This document shows positions 47,750 through 57,731 of a DNA stretch of 64,000 nt, one piece after another. Each line of letters begins with the position of its first letter. The stretch's first letter is position 1. The notes below the pieces were generated by a model that did no database searches, was not told the DNA's origin, and saw nothing but the letters and a program-made list of their open reading frames with translations. Source of the DNA: Thermoplasmata archaeon (lineage in GTDB: Archaea > Thermoplasmatota > Thermoplasmata > Methanomassiliicoccales > Methanomethylophilaceae); NCBI GenBank assembly GCA_015063235.1, contig SUSW01000018.1, positions 1 through 64,000 of the forward strand, given 5' to 3'. The translations under genes and the position numbers were made by a program.

Positions 47750-48874
47750 ATGAAACCGCACATCACCATCATTATCAAACCCACTCTTTTTTGCAACACC
47801 GACTGCAAGCATTGCTACCATATCCCCAAGGACCGTATCAAAGGCGAGATCTCGTTGGAACGTGTTGAGAAACTCATCAAACTGGCTTCCGAGGAGTATC
47901 AAACCGCCTGGTTCATCTGGCATGGCGGCGAACCGCTGACCATCCCGATGTCGTTCTACAAGGACGTCATCTCCCTTGAGGAGAAATACTTCGGAAAAGA
48001 CTCCATGAGGTACGGGAACACCATCAATACCAACGGTATGTTGCTGAACAGGAGGCTCATGGCCTACTGCAGAGAGAAGAAGATCAACGTCGGAATCTCT
48101 TATGAAGGCCCGTACAACTACGTTCTTAGAGCAGGGGATGTGGAAAAAACCCTCGATACCCTGTCCGCCAAGGATAACAAGTACTCTATATCCGCCACCA
48201 TCTCGAAGGAAACGGCATCCAAACAGAAGGAGATATACGAATACTTCAGGGACAGGGCAGTCAGCGTATCGCTGTCTCCGGTTATCGCTGCAGGATGCGG
48301 CACATGCTACGTCCCGGACACGGAGGAATTCGTGAAAGGGAGCATAGAAGCGTTCGATGAATGGCTCTTCGACAACCAGGCCAGGATTCCTCTGATGCCT
48401 TTCTACCTCTACATCCAGCATTACCTTGGGGAACCCGTTCCCTCGGACTGTGCCCACACCTCGTGTCTGACCAAATGGATCTGCATGTACCCGGACGGTT
48501 CGCTCTACCCATGCGCCAAGGCATGCCCCAAGGGATTCCTCATGGGCAACATAGACGATATCGGCTCGATCAGTGATGCCTTCCAATCGGAAGGATTCAG
48601 GAACATCCTCGTCGGATCCATAAAGAGGCGCGAGAAATGCTCCTCATGCGAGATATATCGGTTCTGCAACGGTGGCTGCAGCGTGGATGCATGCTACGAA
48701 AACGGCCTGGAGGAGAACGGCGGTGCCTCGTGCGAAGCGTACAAGCGCATATTCAGACACGTATCTTCGGAGATACAGAAGATCCTGGACGAGAAGCCCA
48801 ATCTGGATCGTTACAATCCCTTCGTGAAAGAAGCTGTGATCGGCAAGCTCCTTAATCCGAAAACCATTGCCTGA
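47750..48874 (+). CDS. Radical SAM/SPASM-domain maturase (anSME / peptide-maturase-like)
   Basis: CNTDCKHC radical SAM motif; WHGGEPL; SPASM cysteines CLTKWICMYPDGSLYPC ... CSSCEIYRFCNGGCSVDACY...C. Confidence 0.85.
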   Translation: MKPHITIIIKPTLFCNTDCKHCYHIPKDRIKGEISLERVEKLIKLASEEYQTAWFIWHGGEPLTIPMSFYKDVISLEEKYFGKDSMRYGNTINTNGMLLNRRLMAYCREKKINVGISYEGPYNYVLRAGDVEKTLDTLSAKDNKYSISATISKETASKQKEIYEYFRDRAVSVSLSPVIAAGCGTCYVPDTEEFVKGSIEAFDEWLFDNQARIPLMPFYLYIQHYLGEPVPSDCAHTSCLTKWICMYPDGSLYPCAKACPKGFLMGNIDDIGSISDAFQSEGFRNILVGSIKRREKCSSCEIYRFCNGGCSVDACYENGLEENGGASCEAYKRIFRHVSSEIQKILDEKPNLDRYNPFVKEAVIGKLLNPKTIA

Positions 48875-48881
48875 GCAAGGC

Positions 48882-49787
48882 TCAATCAAATATCCCTGTA
48901 CTCATGTATTTCTCTCCGCCGTCGGGAAGAATTGCAAGGATTGTCTTATCAGGCTCCTTCTCGGCCATACGCAGGGCGGCGAACACCGCGGCCCCCGATG
49001 ATATTCCGCAGAATATCCCCTCTTTCCTTGCCATCTCCACGGTCATCCTTATGGCATCGTCGCCTTTCACCGTCTCGACTCCGCCCAACAGTTCCGCATC
49101 GAATATGCTCGGAACGAAATTGGCACCAATTCCCTGGATCTTGTGAGGTCCTGCCCTACCTTCCGAGACAAGGGGGCTCTCGGCTGGTTCGACACCGATG
49201 ACCTTGGCCTTGGAACCGGCATCTTTGAAAGCCATCGCCAGTCCGCAGGCTGTTCCGCCGGTACCGAATCCTGAGAATACGTAATCGACATCGGGCAAAT
49301 CGCGGAGTATCTCCTTCCCCGTTCCTACACGGTGTGCCACAGAATTCATCGGATTGTCAAACTGCCCGCATACCCATCCACCTCTTTCTGCGGCGATCTC
49401 ATCGGCTTTCTTCAGAGCACCACCCATGCCTTCAGCCCCCGGGGTGAGGATTACCTCGGCCCCGTATGCACGCATGGACTGAATACGCTCCTTCGACATG
49501 GTATCTGGCATGACGATGACGGCATTGTACCCGCGTACTGCGGAAATCATTGCTATGGCGATTCCTGTGTTACCTGATGTGGGTTCGACTATCGTCCCGC
49601 CCTTCTTGAGAATGCCCTTGGCCTCAGCAGCATCGATCATCGAGAGTACGGCACGGTCCTTGATGGAACCTCCAGGATTCCCCCTTTCGACCTTTACATA
49701 GACCTTTGCCCCGGAAGGAGCGATCTTGTTCAGACGGACGATGGGTGTCTCCCCGATAGTCTCGGTGATGTCGTTGAAAACTGCCAT
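48882..49787 (-). CDS. cysK: Cysteine synthase (O-acetylserine sulfhydrylase)
   Basis: ETPIVRLNKI, ERGNPGGSIKDRAVLSMI, EPTSGNTGIAIAM, GISSGAAV. Confidence 0.9.
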   Translation of the reverse strand: MAVFNDITETIGETPIVRLNKIAPSGAKVYVKVERGNPGGSIKDRAVLSMIDAAEAKGILKKGGTIVEPTSGNTGIAIAMISAVRGYNAVIVMPDTMSKERIQSMRAYGAEVILTPGAEGMGGALKKADEIAAERGGWVCGQFDNPMNSVAHRVGTGKEILRDLPDVDYVFSGFGTGGTACGLAMAFKDAGSKAKVIGVEPAESPLVSEGRAGPHKIQGIGANFVPSIFDAELLGGVETVKGDDAIRMTVEMARKEGIFCGISSGAAVFAALRMAEKEPDKTILAILPDGGEKYMSTGIFD

Positions 49788-49858
49788 ACGCCGAGAACTG
49801 ATACAGCGTATTTCAAACTTAACGTAACTCTTAATAACAGATTATATTTCCAACTGCC

Positions 49859-51241
49859 ATGGAATACTCGACGAAGGAGGTGAAAGCCGTGATGTGGGCA
49901 TGCTACATCTCTGCATTCATCACCCCGCTTCTGAGTACCATGATGAACCTCTCCCTTGTCAACATGGGAGAGGACTTCGATGTCGGTTCACATAATCTTG
50001 CATATGTCAACTCGTCATTCCTTCTCGCCTCAGTCATCTTCATGGTGCCGCTGGCAAAGAGGATGGACATCATTGGGAAGAAGAAGATGTTCATCGTATG
50101 CCTTCTGGTGATCTCAGTAGGATGCATAATAGGCTGTCTGGCGCCCTCTTTCTGGATCGTTATCCTGGGCAGAGCGGTGATTGGATGCGGTGCGTCAGGA
50201 CTCGCTACAGTTGGAATGTCCATGCTGACCGATGTGACACCTTTAGACAGAAGAGGAAGAGCATTAGGGTACATGACTATGTGCGTATACCTGGGCCTCT
50301 CCCTGGGGCCCGCGATCGGCGGTATCCTTAACGACGCCATAGGCTGGAGACTCCTTTTCCTGATCGTACTCCCGCTGGCATTCATATCCATATTCATCAT
50401 AGTAAGGGGATTCAAGGGTGAGATCGCCAATGATGCAGGAGGTGAATTCGATGTGAAAGGCTCCATCGTCTACGGTACGGCCATCCTGCTGACGATGGGA
50501 GGAATAATGAACCTTCCGCAGACATGGGCGTTCATATCCGCGGCTGCAGGGATCATACTTCTCTTCCTGTTCGTCTACATGCAGATCCATAACCCCCACT
50601 GCCTGTTGGAGATGAGGTTGTTCAAGAACCGTACATTCGCGGGATCATCCGTAGCTACGTTCATGAACTACGCATCATCGTATTGCTTATCGTTCTTCAT
50701 GGCCCTGTACCTGCAGAGCATCGGAAACCTAAGCGCTACGGAGGCAGGACTGATGATGATCATACAGCCTGCTGTCCAATGCATGTTCTCGCCTACATTC
50801 GGAAGACTTACGGACAGGATCGAGAACAAGATCCTGCTGCCCACAGTCGGAATGGCGATCACCGCCATAGGTGTATTATCTATAGTCTTCTACGATGTGG
50901 ATACTCCTCTGTACTTTGTGGCTGCCACCATGGTATTGATAGGTTTCGGATTCGCGATGTTCTCGGCCCCGAACACCTTTGTCATCATGTCGTCAGTACC
51001 TCAGGAATACTCCGGCGAGGCATCGGGAGTGGTGTCTGTGATGAGGCAGAGCGGTATGATGGTGAGTATGGGAATCGCCATGGTCTTTACCTCCACCATA
51101 ATGGGTTCCACCGACAATCTAGGGCCCGACACGTACGATCTCTTCATACAGGTCATGAGATATTCGTTCATAACCTGCTTCATAATGTGCGTTATAGGTA
51201 CGATAACCTCTGCATTTAGAGGAAAGCCTAAAAATTTTTAA
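49859..51241 (+). CDS. MFS transporter, DHA2-like
   Basis: Multiple TM helices, AKRMDIIGKKKMFIVCLLV, GRALGYMTMCVYLGLSLGPAIGGIL. Confidence 0.85.
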   Translation: MEYSTKEVKAVMWACYISAFITPLLSTMMNLSLVNMGEDFDVGSHNLAYVNSSFLLASVIFMVPLAKRMDIIGKKKMFIVCLLVISVGCIIGCLAPSFWIVILGRAVIGCGASGLATVGMSMLTDVTPLDRRGRALGYMTMCVYLGLSLGPAIGGILNDAIGWRLLFLIVLPLAFISIFIIVRGFKGEIANDAGGEFDVKGSIVYGTAILLTMGGIMNLPQTWAFISAAAGIILLFLFVYMQIHNPHCLLEMRLFKNRTFAGSSVATFMNYASSYCLSFFMALYLQSIGNLSATEAGLMMIIQPAVQCMFSPTFGRLTDRIENKILLPTVGMAITAIGVLSIVFYDVDTPLYFVAATMVLIGFGFAMFSAPNTFVIMSSVPQEYSGEASGVVSVMRQSGMMVSMGIAMVFTSTIMGSTDNLGPDTYDLFIQVMRYSFITCFIMCVIGTITSAFRGKPKNF

Positions 51242-51294
51242 ATACAACTTGTAGAAAACAAGTCCTTTATACCTAAATTCACATTATTTCCCTC

Positions 51295-52335
51295 ATGGAT
51301 GATGCTGCTAAGAGCAACTTCGAATATCAAAAGATAATCGCTGCAGTCGGCCTCATCCTGATGATCATCAAATTCGTCGCTTATTACCTGACCGGCTCTG
51401 TCGCCATCCTCACCGATGCCCTCGAATCCATAGTCAATGTGGTAGCGGGCTTCGTCGGACTGTATGCGCTGTATCTCAGCGCCCAGCCTCCGGACAGGTC
51501 GCATCCGTTCGGTCACGGGAAGATCGAGAACGTATCTGCAACCATAGAAGGCACTATGATAACGGTCGCAGGGGCCATAATCATCTTTGAATCGATCATG
51601 TCCTTCCTCAATCCCGGCGAGATCAAGCAGCTGGACATCGGTCTGGCCATAGTCGCTTTCGCCGCAGTTGTCAATTTCATCGTCGGAAGGAGGGCCATAA
51701 GCAAGGGTAAGAAGACCCGTTCTCCTGCACTGGTAGCGAGCGGGAAACACCTCTGCTCTGACACGTATTCTTCGGTCGGGATCATCCTGGGCCTATTCGT
51801 CGTCTACATAGCGATGGCCATGGGATACGACGCAGCCTGGCTTGACTCATCCATTGCGATAATATTCGGAGTCATAATAGGATACACGGGGCTCAAGGTA
51901 ATCAAACAAAGCATAGACGATTCCATGGATAGGACGGACGAGGATCTGATGAAAGGCATAACAGAAGTCCTCAACGCATTCAGACATGATGATTGGATCG
52001 ACATCTACGGCGTAAGGGCCATCAAGTACGGCCCCAACCTTTTTATCGATATGCATATCGTATTCCCTATGGATCAGCCCATCGTCCACACCTTCGAGGA
52101 GGAGATGCAGCTGAAGGAGGCATTCGAATGGAAATACGGACTGTCTTCACAGATATCCATGACGCCCGTGCCCTGCAACCAGATGTTCTGCAGATACTGT
52201 GACAGGAACTGCTTCAACAGGGTCGATGAGTTCGAGATACATCTCAAATGGACACCTGAAACCATCATGACCAAGGATATGCATCTTCCGCCCAGAGTGA
52301 TTTCCATCGACGGTTCTATAAACAAGGATGACTGA
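51295..52335 (+). CDS. Cation diffusion facilitator (CDF) transporter
   Basis: AILTDALESIVNVVAGFVGLYAL, DRSHPFGHGKIE, SGKHLCSDTYSSVG. Confidence 0.9.
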   Translation: MDDAAKSNFEYQKIIAAVGLILMIIKFVAYYLTGSVAILTDALESIVNVVAGFVGLYALYLSAQPPDRSHPFGHGKIENVSATIEGTMITVAGAIIIFESIMSFLNPGEIKQLDIGLAIVAFAAVVNFIVGRRAISKGKKTRSPALVASGKHLCSDTYSSVGIILGLFVVYIAMAMGYDAAWLDSSIAIIFGVIIGYTGLKVIKQSIDDSMDRTDEDLMKGITEVLNAFRHDDWIDIYGVRAIKYGPNLFIDMHIVFPMDQPIVHTFEEEMQLKEAFEWKYGLSSQISMTPVPCNQMFCRYCDRNCFNRVDEFEIHLKWTPETIMTKDMHLPPRVISIDGSINKDD

Positions 52336-52344
52336 TTCCCAGAC

Positions 52345-52923
52345 ATGGCACAGGACATTCCGGCAGAGATCTCGGCGGTCAATCTGAATGATTGGTACGA
52401 TTCCCTCAACGACATCAACAAGGTCAAAGTGAAGAGATACCTGAACTGCATAGATACGACATCCGCGCAGAATTTCCTTGTCGACCTTATGAGACGCTCC
52501 AGCGAGGATCATAACTACAAGCTCTCGGCCCTCGCAGGAGAATATGCACTGTCCCACGACCTCCCGGATTACGACAGATTCATGGTCACCGAAGCATACA
52601 TCGACGGTCTGTTCGGAGCAGAGAGCTATGAGGAGATGAAGGTGCAGTGCTGCAATAACCTCGACCTCTTCCCAGCGATCAGAGACCGCTTCCTGGAGGA
52701 GAACGGCGGAGAACTTCCCAAGACCATCTACTGCCGCAACAGGCTCATAGATGTACTGGTGGGTGTGGAATCAGACTACGATACAGCCTTCGAAACCCTG
52801 GACGAGTTTGTCAGGATCGGTATCCTGTCCGAGGACGAACTGAACTACAGGAAGCAGAGCCTGAAGATTCACAGGATGCAGAAGACCTTCGATAACGTTT
52901 TCATGTACCGTCCGAAGGAATGA
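52345..52923 (+). CDS. Conserved hypothetical helical protein
   Basis: 192-aa ORF directly downstream of the CDF gene with typical local codon usage. Confidence 0.5.
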   Translation: MAQDIPAEISAVNLNDWYDSLNDINKVKVKRYLNCIDTTSAQNFLVDLMRRSSEDHNYKLSALAGEYALSHDLPDYDRFMVTEAYIDGLFGAESYEEMKVQCCNNLDLFPAIRDRFLEENGGELPKTIYCRNRLIDVLVGVESDYDTAFETLDEFVRIGILSEDELNYRKQSLKIHRMQKTFDNVFMYRPKE

Positions 52924-53257
52924 GATCCTTCCAGGGCAGCATGGGTATCACGTCTATGGCAGGCTCCTCGTAAGGATGTTCTCTGGCGATCACCGATACC
53001 ACGGATTCCAGATCCTACAATCTGACCGCGAACTCGAGTCTGATCTCATCGGCAACGGATATCTCGCCGATCCTGCCGTCATACGGATCCGCGCCCTCGA
53101 GAGGCCTCCAGGTCCCTTTCACACGCCAGTAGGAGAACGTACGGTCGTATTTCGGATAGACCGGACTCATAGAACCGTTGATGGCATCCATCAAACGCTC
53201 CAGGAATTCTTCGGGGACGTTGACCCCGACCTTGTAGACTTCAGCGGGTTGCGTCAT
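52901..53257 (-). CDS. NIF3/YqfO CutA-like domain protein with in-frame TAG at 53015-53017 (candidate pyrrolysine readthrough)
   Basis: ...GTWRPLEGADPYDGRIGEISVADEIRLEFAVRL-[TAG]-DLESVVSVIAREHPYEEPAIDVIPMLPWKDLIPSDGT-TGA; HPYEEPAxDV is the family C-terminal signature. Confidence 0.7.
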
Positions 53258-54185
53258 ATTCAGCTATGATCCTCTCGACCTCTGCCATGCGCTCCGGTAT
53301 CTTCCTGTCATACTTCCTTGCCCCAATCGCAAGATATTGGGTGCTGAGGACGGTTGCCAGCCCGCTCATCCATGGCGTAGCATAGGCCAGTGCGGCAAAT
53401 ATGCCTGTAACTTTCTTGAGGTCGTTAACACTCAGGATCTTCTCGATGAGATGATCGTTCTCCACCGGTTCGAGCTTACCGCGGAGGGCCTTGTACATCA
53501 GTTTGGCCCCTCCGAGTGCGACCTCGACGCTCCATTGGACCTGTCCGAGAACTGGTGCAGGTACACCTGCGGCCTTCGTGGTCCTGTTCAGAATTGATTT
53601 CCTGAGATCCTCGGCAGTTGTTCCCTCGAACTCGGTCCAGTTGTATCCCGATGTGTATACCGAATGCGCATCGGATCCGGACATCTCGGCCCATCTCCCG
53701 GGATACCTATCCATCACCAGCTTGGCGAACTTGTTGGAATACTTGTCGGGATGGCCTCCGTTAATAGTCTCGAAACCGTCTATATCCAATGTGAGGATCT
53801 GTTCCTTTAGACCGAAGACGTGATAGCTGAACGGATGGGGTGCGATGACGAGACCGTCCTGCGAACGTATGATGTCGATAGTCTCCTCAATTGGCAGATT
53901 ATCAGGTACCCTCTCGTTCAGGAACAGTCCGATGACCTCTCCGTCAGCGGTGGTGACCTCCTCCCCTACGATGACTTCGATGTCGTCGTACTTCTTCGCG
54001 TATTCCTGTGCAATGAATGCGGCGCAAGTCTCGTCGTGATCCGTGATGGCGATCACATCCATCCCGTTCTTCCTTCCCTTCTCGACCTGCATGGCAGGCG
54101 AGCATACCGACTCAGGGAACTTCATTACCCCGAGCCTGCTGAATCCTGAATACTGAGTGTGCAGATGTGTGTCCGCTTTTCCCAT
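53241..54185 (-). CDS. PHP-domain phosphoesterase
   Basis: MGKADTHLHTQYSGF, IAITDHDE, EVTTADGEVIGLFL, APHPFSYH, GSDAHSV. Confidence 0.8.
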   Translation of the reverse strand: MGKADTHLHTQYSGFSRLGVMKFPESVCSPAMQVEKGRKNGMDVIAITDHDETCAAFIAQEYAKKYDDIEVIVGEEVTTADGEVIGLFLNERVPDNLPIEETIDIIRSQDGLVIAPHPFSYHVFGLKEQILTLDIDGFETINGGHPDKYSNKFAKLVMDRYPGRWAEMSGSDAHSVYTSGYNWTEFEGTTAEDLRKSILNRTTKAAGVPAPVLGQVQWSVEVALGGAKLMYKALRGKLEPVENDHLIEKILSVNDLKKVTGIFAALAYATPWMSGLATVLSTQYLAIGARKYDRKIPERMAEVERIIAEYDATR

Positions 54186-54207
54186 GTTTACCCCCCTTTT
54201 CATTAAT

Positions 54208-55998
54208 TCATTGGTTCGTCTGCTGCAGCACATCCGAATAGTAGTATTCCCCTTTAGATTTCTGTTCCCTGTCCAGTCTGGACTCGGGTTTGTTGATCCT
54301 GGGACGGTGGGAATCCGCGTCCCTTCTGAATGTTATGTCCACTGCCTCGAGGAATCTATTCATTCCCTCGCGCATGTCGAACGGTCCGTCACCGACACCG
54401 TGGTGACCGGGATCCCCTCCGAACACCATCATGGAATCCGAGACCATGTCAAGGAAATAGATGTCGTGGTCGACGATCATTCCACTGCGTCCGGTCTTCT
54501 CCATCATCCTCCTGATGGTCTTCGCGGCGTTCATCCTCTGGTTCGAATCGAGATATGCCGAAGGCTCGTCAAAGAGATACATGTCCGCTTCCGTGGCGAG
54601 GCACATGGTTATGGCGACACGCTGAAGCTCTCCGCCCGAGAGGTTCTTCACCTGCTTGTCCATGAGGTGCTTGATGGCCAGAGGCTCCAATACCTCTCCC
54701 GTGAAGAAGCTGGTAGTGACCGTGTCGTAGTATTTCATGAACAGCAGATCCTGCACGGTCCCGTCGAAATCCGCTGAGATGTACTGCGGCTTGTATGCGA
54801 CCTTGACCTTGTTGTCCATCTCTCCTGAATCAGCCTCGATGGCACCGGCTAGCATCTTGACGAACGTCGTCTTTCCTGTCGCATTAGGTCCGACGATACC
54901 GACGGATTCTCCGATCTTCACGGCCCCTCCGGTGATGTCCAGTTTGAATTCGCCGAAGTCCTTCTTGAGGTTCCTGAACGATATGATGTCTGCAGTCTGC
55001 CAGTCCGCCCTGGGGGGTGATGCCTCGAACTCGATGGGCCTGTCCCTGAACCTGATGTTCTCCTCGGGAAGGTAACCGTCCAGATAGACATTGATGGCGG
55101 TCCTGACCTGCCTTGCCATGGTGAATACTCCGTATGCACCCTCTGTACCGTATACGACATTGACGTTATCCGCAAGGAAATCAAGGATGGCCAGATCGTG
55201 CTCGATGACCATTACCTGCTTCTCTGCGCTCAGAGCCTTGATGAGCCTGGCCATCTTGACCCTCTGATAAATGTCTAGATAGGATGTCGGCTCGTCAAAG
55301 AAATAGACGTCTGCATCCTTCATCATCGTGGCCGCCATGGCCAGACGCTGAAGCTCTCCTCCGGATAGCTTGGACAGTTCCCTGTCCAGGACCTCTGTGA
55401 GGTCGAACATCTCCGCGGCCTCGTCTATGGTCATGCGCTCCTGGACTTTGGAGAGCAGATCTCTGACGACTCCGTTGGATGCCTTGGGAAGAAGGTCGAC
55501 GTACTGGGGCTTGATCGCGGTCTTGATGTTGCCTTCGTAAACGTTCTTGAGGAACTCATGGAGCTCGGTACCCGCGAAGTGCTTCAGCACCTCTTCCTTG
55601 GACGGGGGGTTCTCATAGTTACCAAGGTTGGGAATCTCGGCTCCGGAGAGCATCTTGATGGCTGTCGACTTTCCGATACCGTTGGGTCCCAGGATACCTG
55701 TGACCAGGCCCTTCTTGGGAACGGGGAGCCTGTAAAGGCGGAAGCTGTTCTCGCCGTACTGATGGATCATCTGCTCCTTCAGCTCATCGGCGAGACCGAT
55801 GATCTTGATGGCATCGAACGAACATTTGTTCACACATATACCGCATCCCTGACATAATCCCTCGGAGATGACTGGCTTTCCCCTTTCGCCGAAGGTAACG
55901 CATTCCACACCTGTTCTGTTGAGTGGGCAGAACTTCTCACATTCGTGATTGCACTTCCTGTTCTGACATCTGTCCACTAGGACCGCTGCTATCCGCAT
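54208..55998 (-). CDS. ABCE1/Rli1 ribosome-recycling ATPase
   Basis: N-terminal Fe-S domains (CQNRKCNHECEKFCP, CQGCGICVNKC), two ABC cassettes. Confidence 0.95.
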   Translation of the reverse strand: MRIAAVLVDRCQNRKCNHECEKFCPLNRTGVECVTFGERGKPVISEGLCQGCGICVNKCSFDAIKIIGLADELKEQMIHQYGENSFRLYRLPVPKKGLVTGILGPNGIGKSTAIKMLSGAEIPNLGNYENPPSKEEVLKHFAGTELHEFLKNVYEGNIKTAIKPQYVDLLPKASNGVVRDLLSKVQERMTIDEAAEMFDLTEVLDRELSKLSGGELQRLAMAATMMKDADVYFFDEPTSYLDIYQRVKMARLIKALSAEKQVMVIEHDLAILDFLADNVNVVYGTEGAYGVFTMARQVRTAINVYLDGYLPEENIRFRDRPIEFEASPPRADWQTADIISFRNLKKDFGEFKLDITGGAVKIGESVGIVGPNATGKTTFVKMLAGAIEADSGEMDNKVKVAYKPQYISADFDGTVQDLLFMKYYDTVTTSFFTGEVLEPLAIKHLMDKQVKNLSGGELQRVAITMCLATEADMYLFDEPSAYLDSNQRMNAAKTIRRMMEKTGRSGMIVDHDIYFLDMVSDSMMVFGGDPGHHGVGDGPFDMREGMNRFLEAVDITFRRDADSHRPRINKPESRLDREQKSKGEYYYSDVLQQTNQ

Positions 55999-56232
55999 GG
56001 ATTGCCCGAATCTATGATAATATAAATATGGTGGTAGAGAAGGATAGTCCCGATGCGCAGCCGCATCTGGTGGAAAAAGTCAATGTGTCCGATTCTTTAC
56101 ATCAAATGTTCCAGATGATACATTATTTTGCGCCATGTTTATATATTTGTTTATATACCTACGAAATTCGCAACCAGAAAATAAATGGTCTGTGAAATTC
56201 AGAAATTCAGAGATTTATTATACAGAGCGGAG

Positions 56233-57636
56233 ATGGAGAGTCTTATGAGTGAGGGGACGGCCGGAGTGAAGGTACTTCTGGGTAACCAGAGGAAGGGTGT
56301 GCTCACTCTATCGATACCGATAGCCGTAGCCCTGTTCGTTCAGAACCTCAACAACATCGTTGACAGCTTCTGGGTAGCCGATCTGGGACAGAACCCCATG
56401 GCTGCGCTCGGTATCGTATATCCTGTCTACTGCATCCTCATCGGAGTCGGGAACGGACTCGGTATAGGGGTGTCTGCGGCCATCGCCCGTAACATTGGGA
56501 TGAAGAACCATGAGGATGCGAACGGTGTCGCTGCCCAGGCGCTGGTACTGACTCTGTTGATCTCAGCAGTCTTCACGGTAGTCTTGATGCTCACGGCGGA
56601 GCCCCTGATAATCCTGATGGGCGGAGGAGACATGGTGGACGAATGCCTCTCGTACGGGATACCGATCTACCTTGGTGCCTTCTTCATCATCCTGAGTGGA
56701 GTCATGTCCGGGATGCTGCGCGGGGAGGGAGCTGCCAGACGTTCCATGGCGATTCAAGTCGTCGGTGCTGGGATCAATATCATCCTTGATCCTGTGATGA
56801 TATTCTGGATGGATCTCGGGGTCGCCGGAGCAGCTTGGGCCACCGTCATCGCTTTCGTCATCTCGTCGCTGATGGCCTTCCACTGGTACTTCTGGAGCAG
56901 AGACATGTACGTACGCTTCGAGAAGAAGAACTTCAGGATTAACACACGCCTCATGAAGGAGATACTCAGCGTCGGCCTGCCCGAATCTGTGGAGCTGTCT
57001 GTGATGAACATTTTCAACATATTCCTCAACATGTTCGTCATCATGTGTGCTGGGAACGCCGGACTCGCCGTATACACCATGGTGTGGAGAATCGGCTATT
57101 TCGTAGTCATACCGGCTCAGGCTCTGGGAGGTGCCCTGGTGGCCGTATGCTCCGCAGAATACGGAATGAAGGAATTCGATATGATACGTGACGCTTACAG
57201 TTTCACGGCGAAACGTTCATTCATCTGGCTGGTGGGACTGTGCATACTATTCGCGATCGCGTCGGTACCTCTGGCGGACATATTCCTGCGTACCGAAGAC
57301 ATGGAGTTCATGAAGGATTCGATGATCCAATTCACCCTAACGATGGCACTGTTCATGCCTTTCTTCTCGATGGTGTTCGTCGGGTCCTCGCTGATGCAGG
57401 CGATCGAGAAGGCTGGGCAGGCGATGGTCAACACGCTGATTAGGAACATCATAATCACGGCGGCATACGCCGCGGTCGCGATGATCATCCACGGAGACCT
57501 TCTCGATATCGGTATCGCGCTCATCATCGTCGAAGGATTTGGCGGAATCGCGATGCTGCTGCATGGCAAAATCGTCCTAGAGAAGGTCGCCAGAGAGGAA
57601 ACTACCGCAGCTGCAGTACGATCTGGACTTGAGTAA
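56233..57636 (+). CDS. MATE-family efflux transporter
   Basis: LSIPIAVALFVQNLNNIVDSFWVADLGQNPMAALGIVYP; ISGMLRGEGAARRSMAIQVVGAGINIILDPVMIF-type repeats. Confidence 0.9.
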   Translation: MESLMSEGTAGVKVLLGNQRKGVLTLSIPIAVALFVQNLNNIVDSFWVADLGQNPMAALGIVYPVYCILIGVGNGLGIGVSAAIARNIGMKNHEDANGVAAQALVLTLLISAVFTVVLMLTAEPLIILMGGGDMVDECLSYGIPIYLGAFFIILSGVMSGMLRGEGAARRSMAIQVVGAGINIILDPVMIFWMDLGVAGAAWATVIAFVISSLMAFHWYFWSRDMYVRFEKKNFRINTRLMKEILSVGLPESVELSVMNIFNIFLNMFVIMCAGNAGLAVYTMVWRIGYFVVIPAQALGGALVAVCSAEYGMKEFDMIRDAYSFTAKRSFIWLVGLCILFAIASVPLADIFLRTEDMEFMKDSMIQFTLTMALFMPFFSMVFVGSSLMQAIEKAGQAMVNTLIRNIIITAAYAAVAMIIHGDLLDIGIALIIVEGFGGIAMLLHGKIVLEKVAREETTAAAVRSGLE

Positions 57637-57731
57637 CACTTTTTACATATTCGTGTTACCTAAAGTCCAATCGGTCCGACAGACCCTGGTAAACATTTAT
57701 ACCGCGTGCGTGATTGTGAGCCGGTTTCAAA

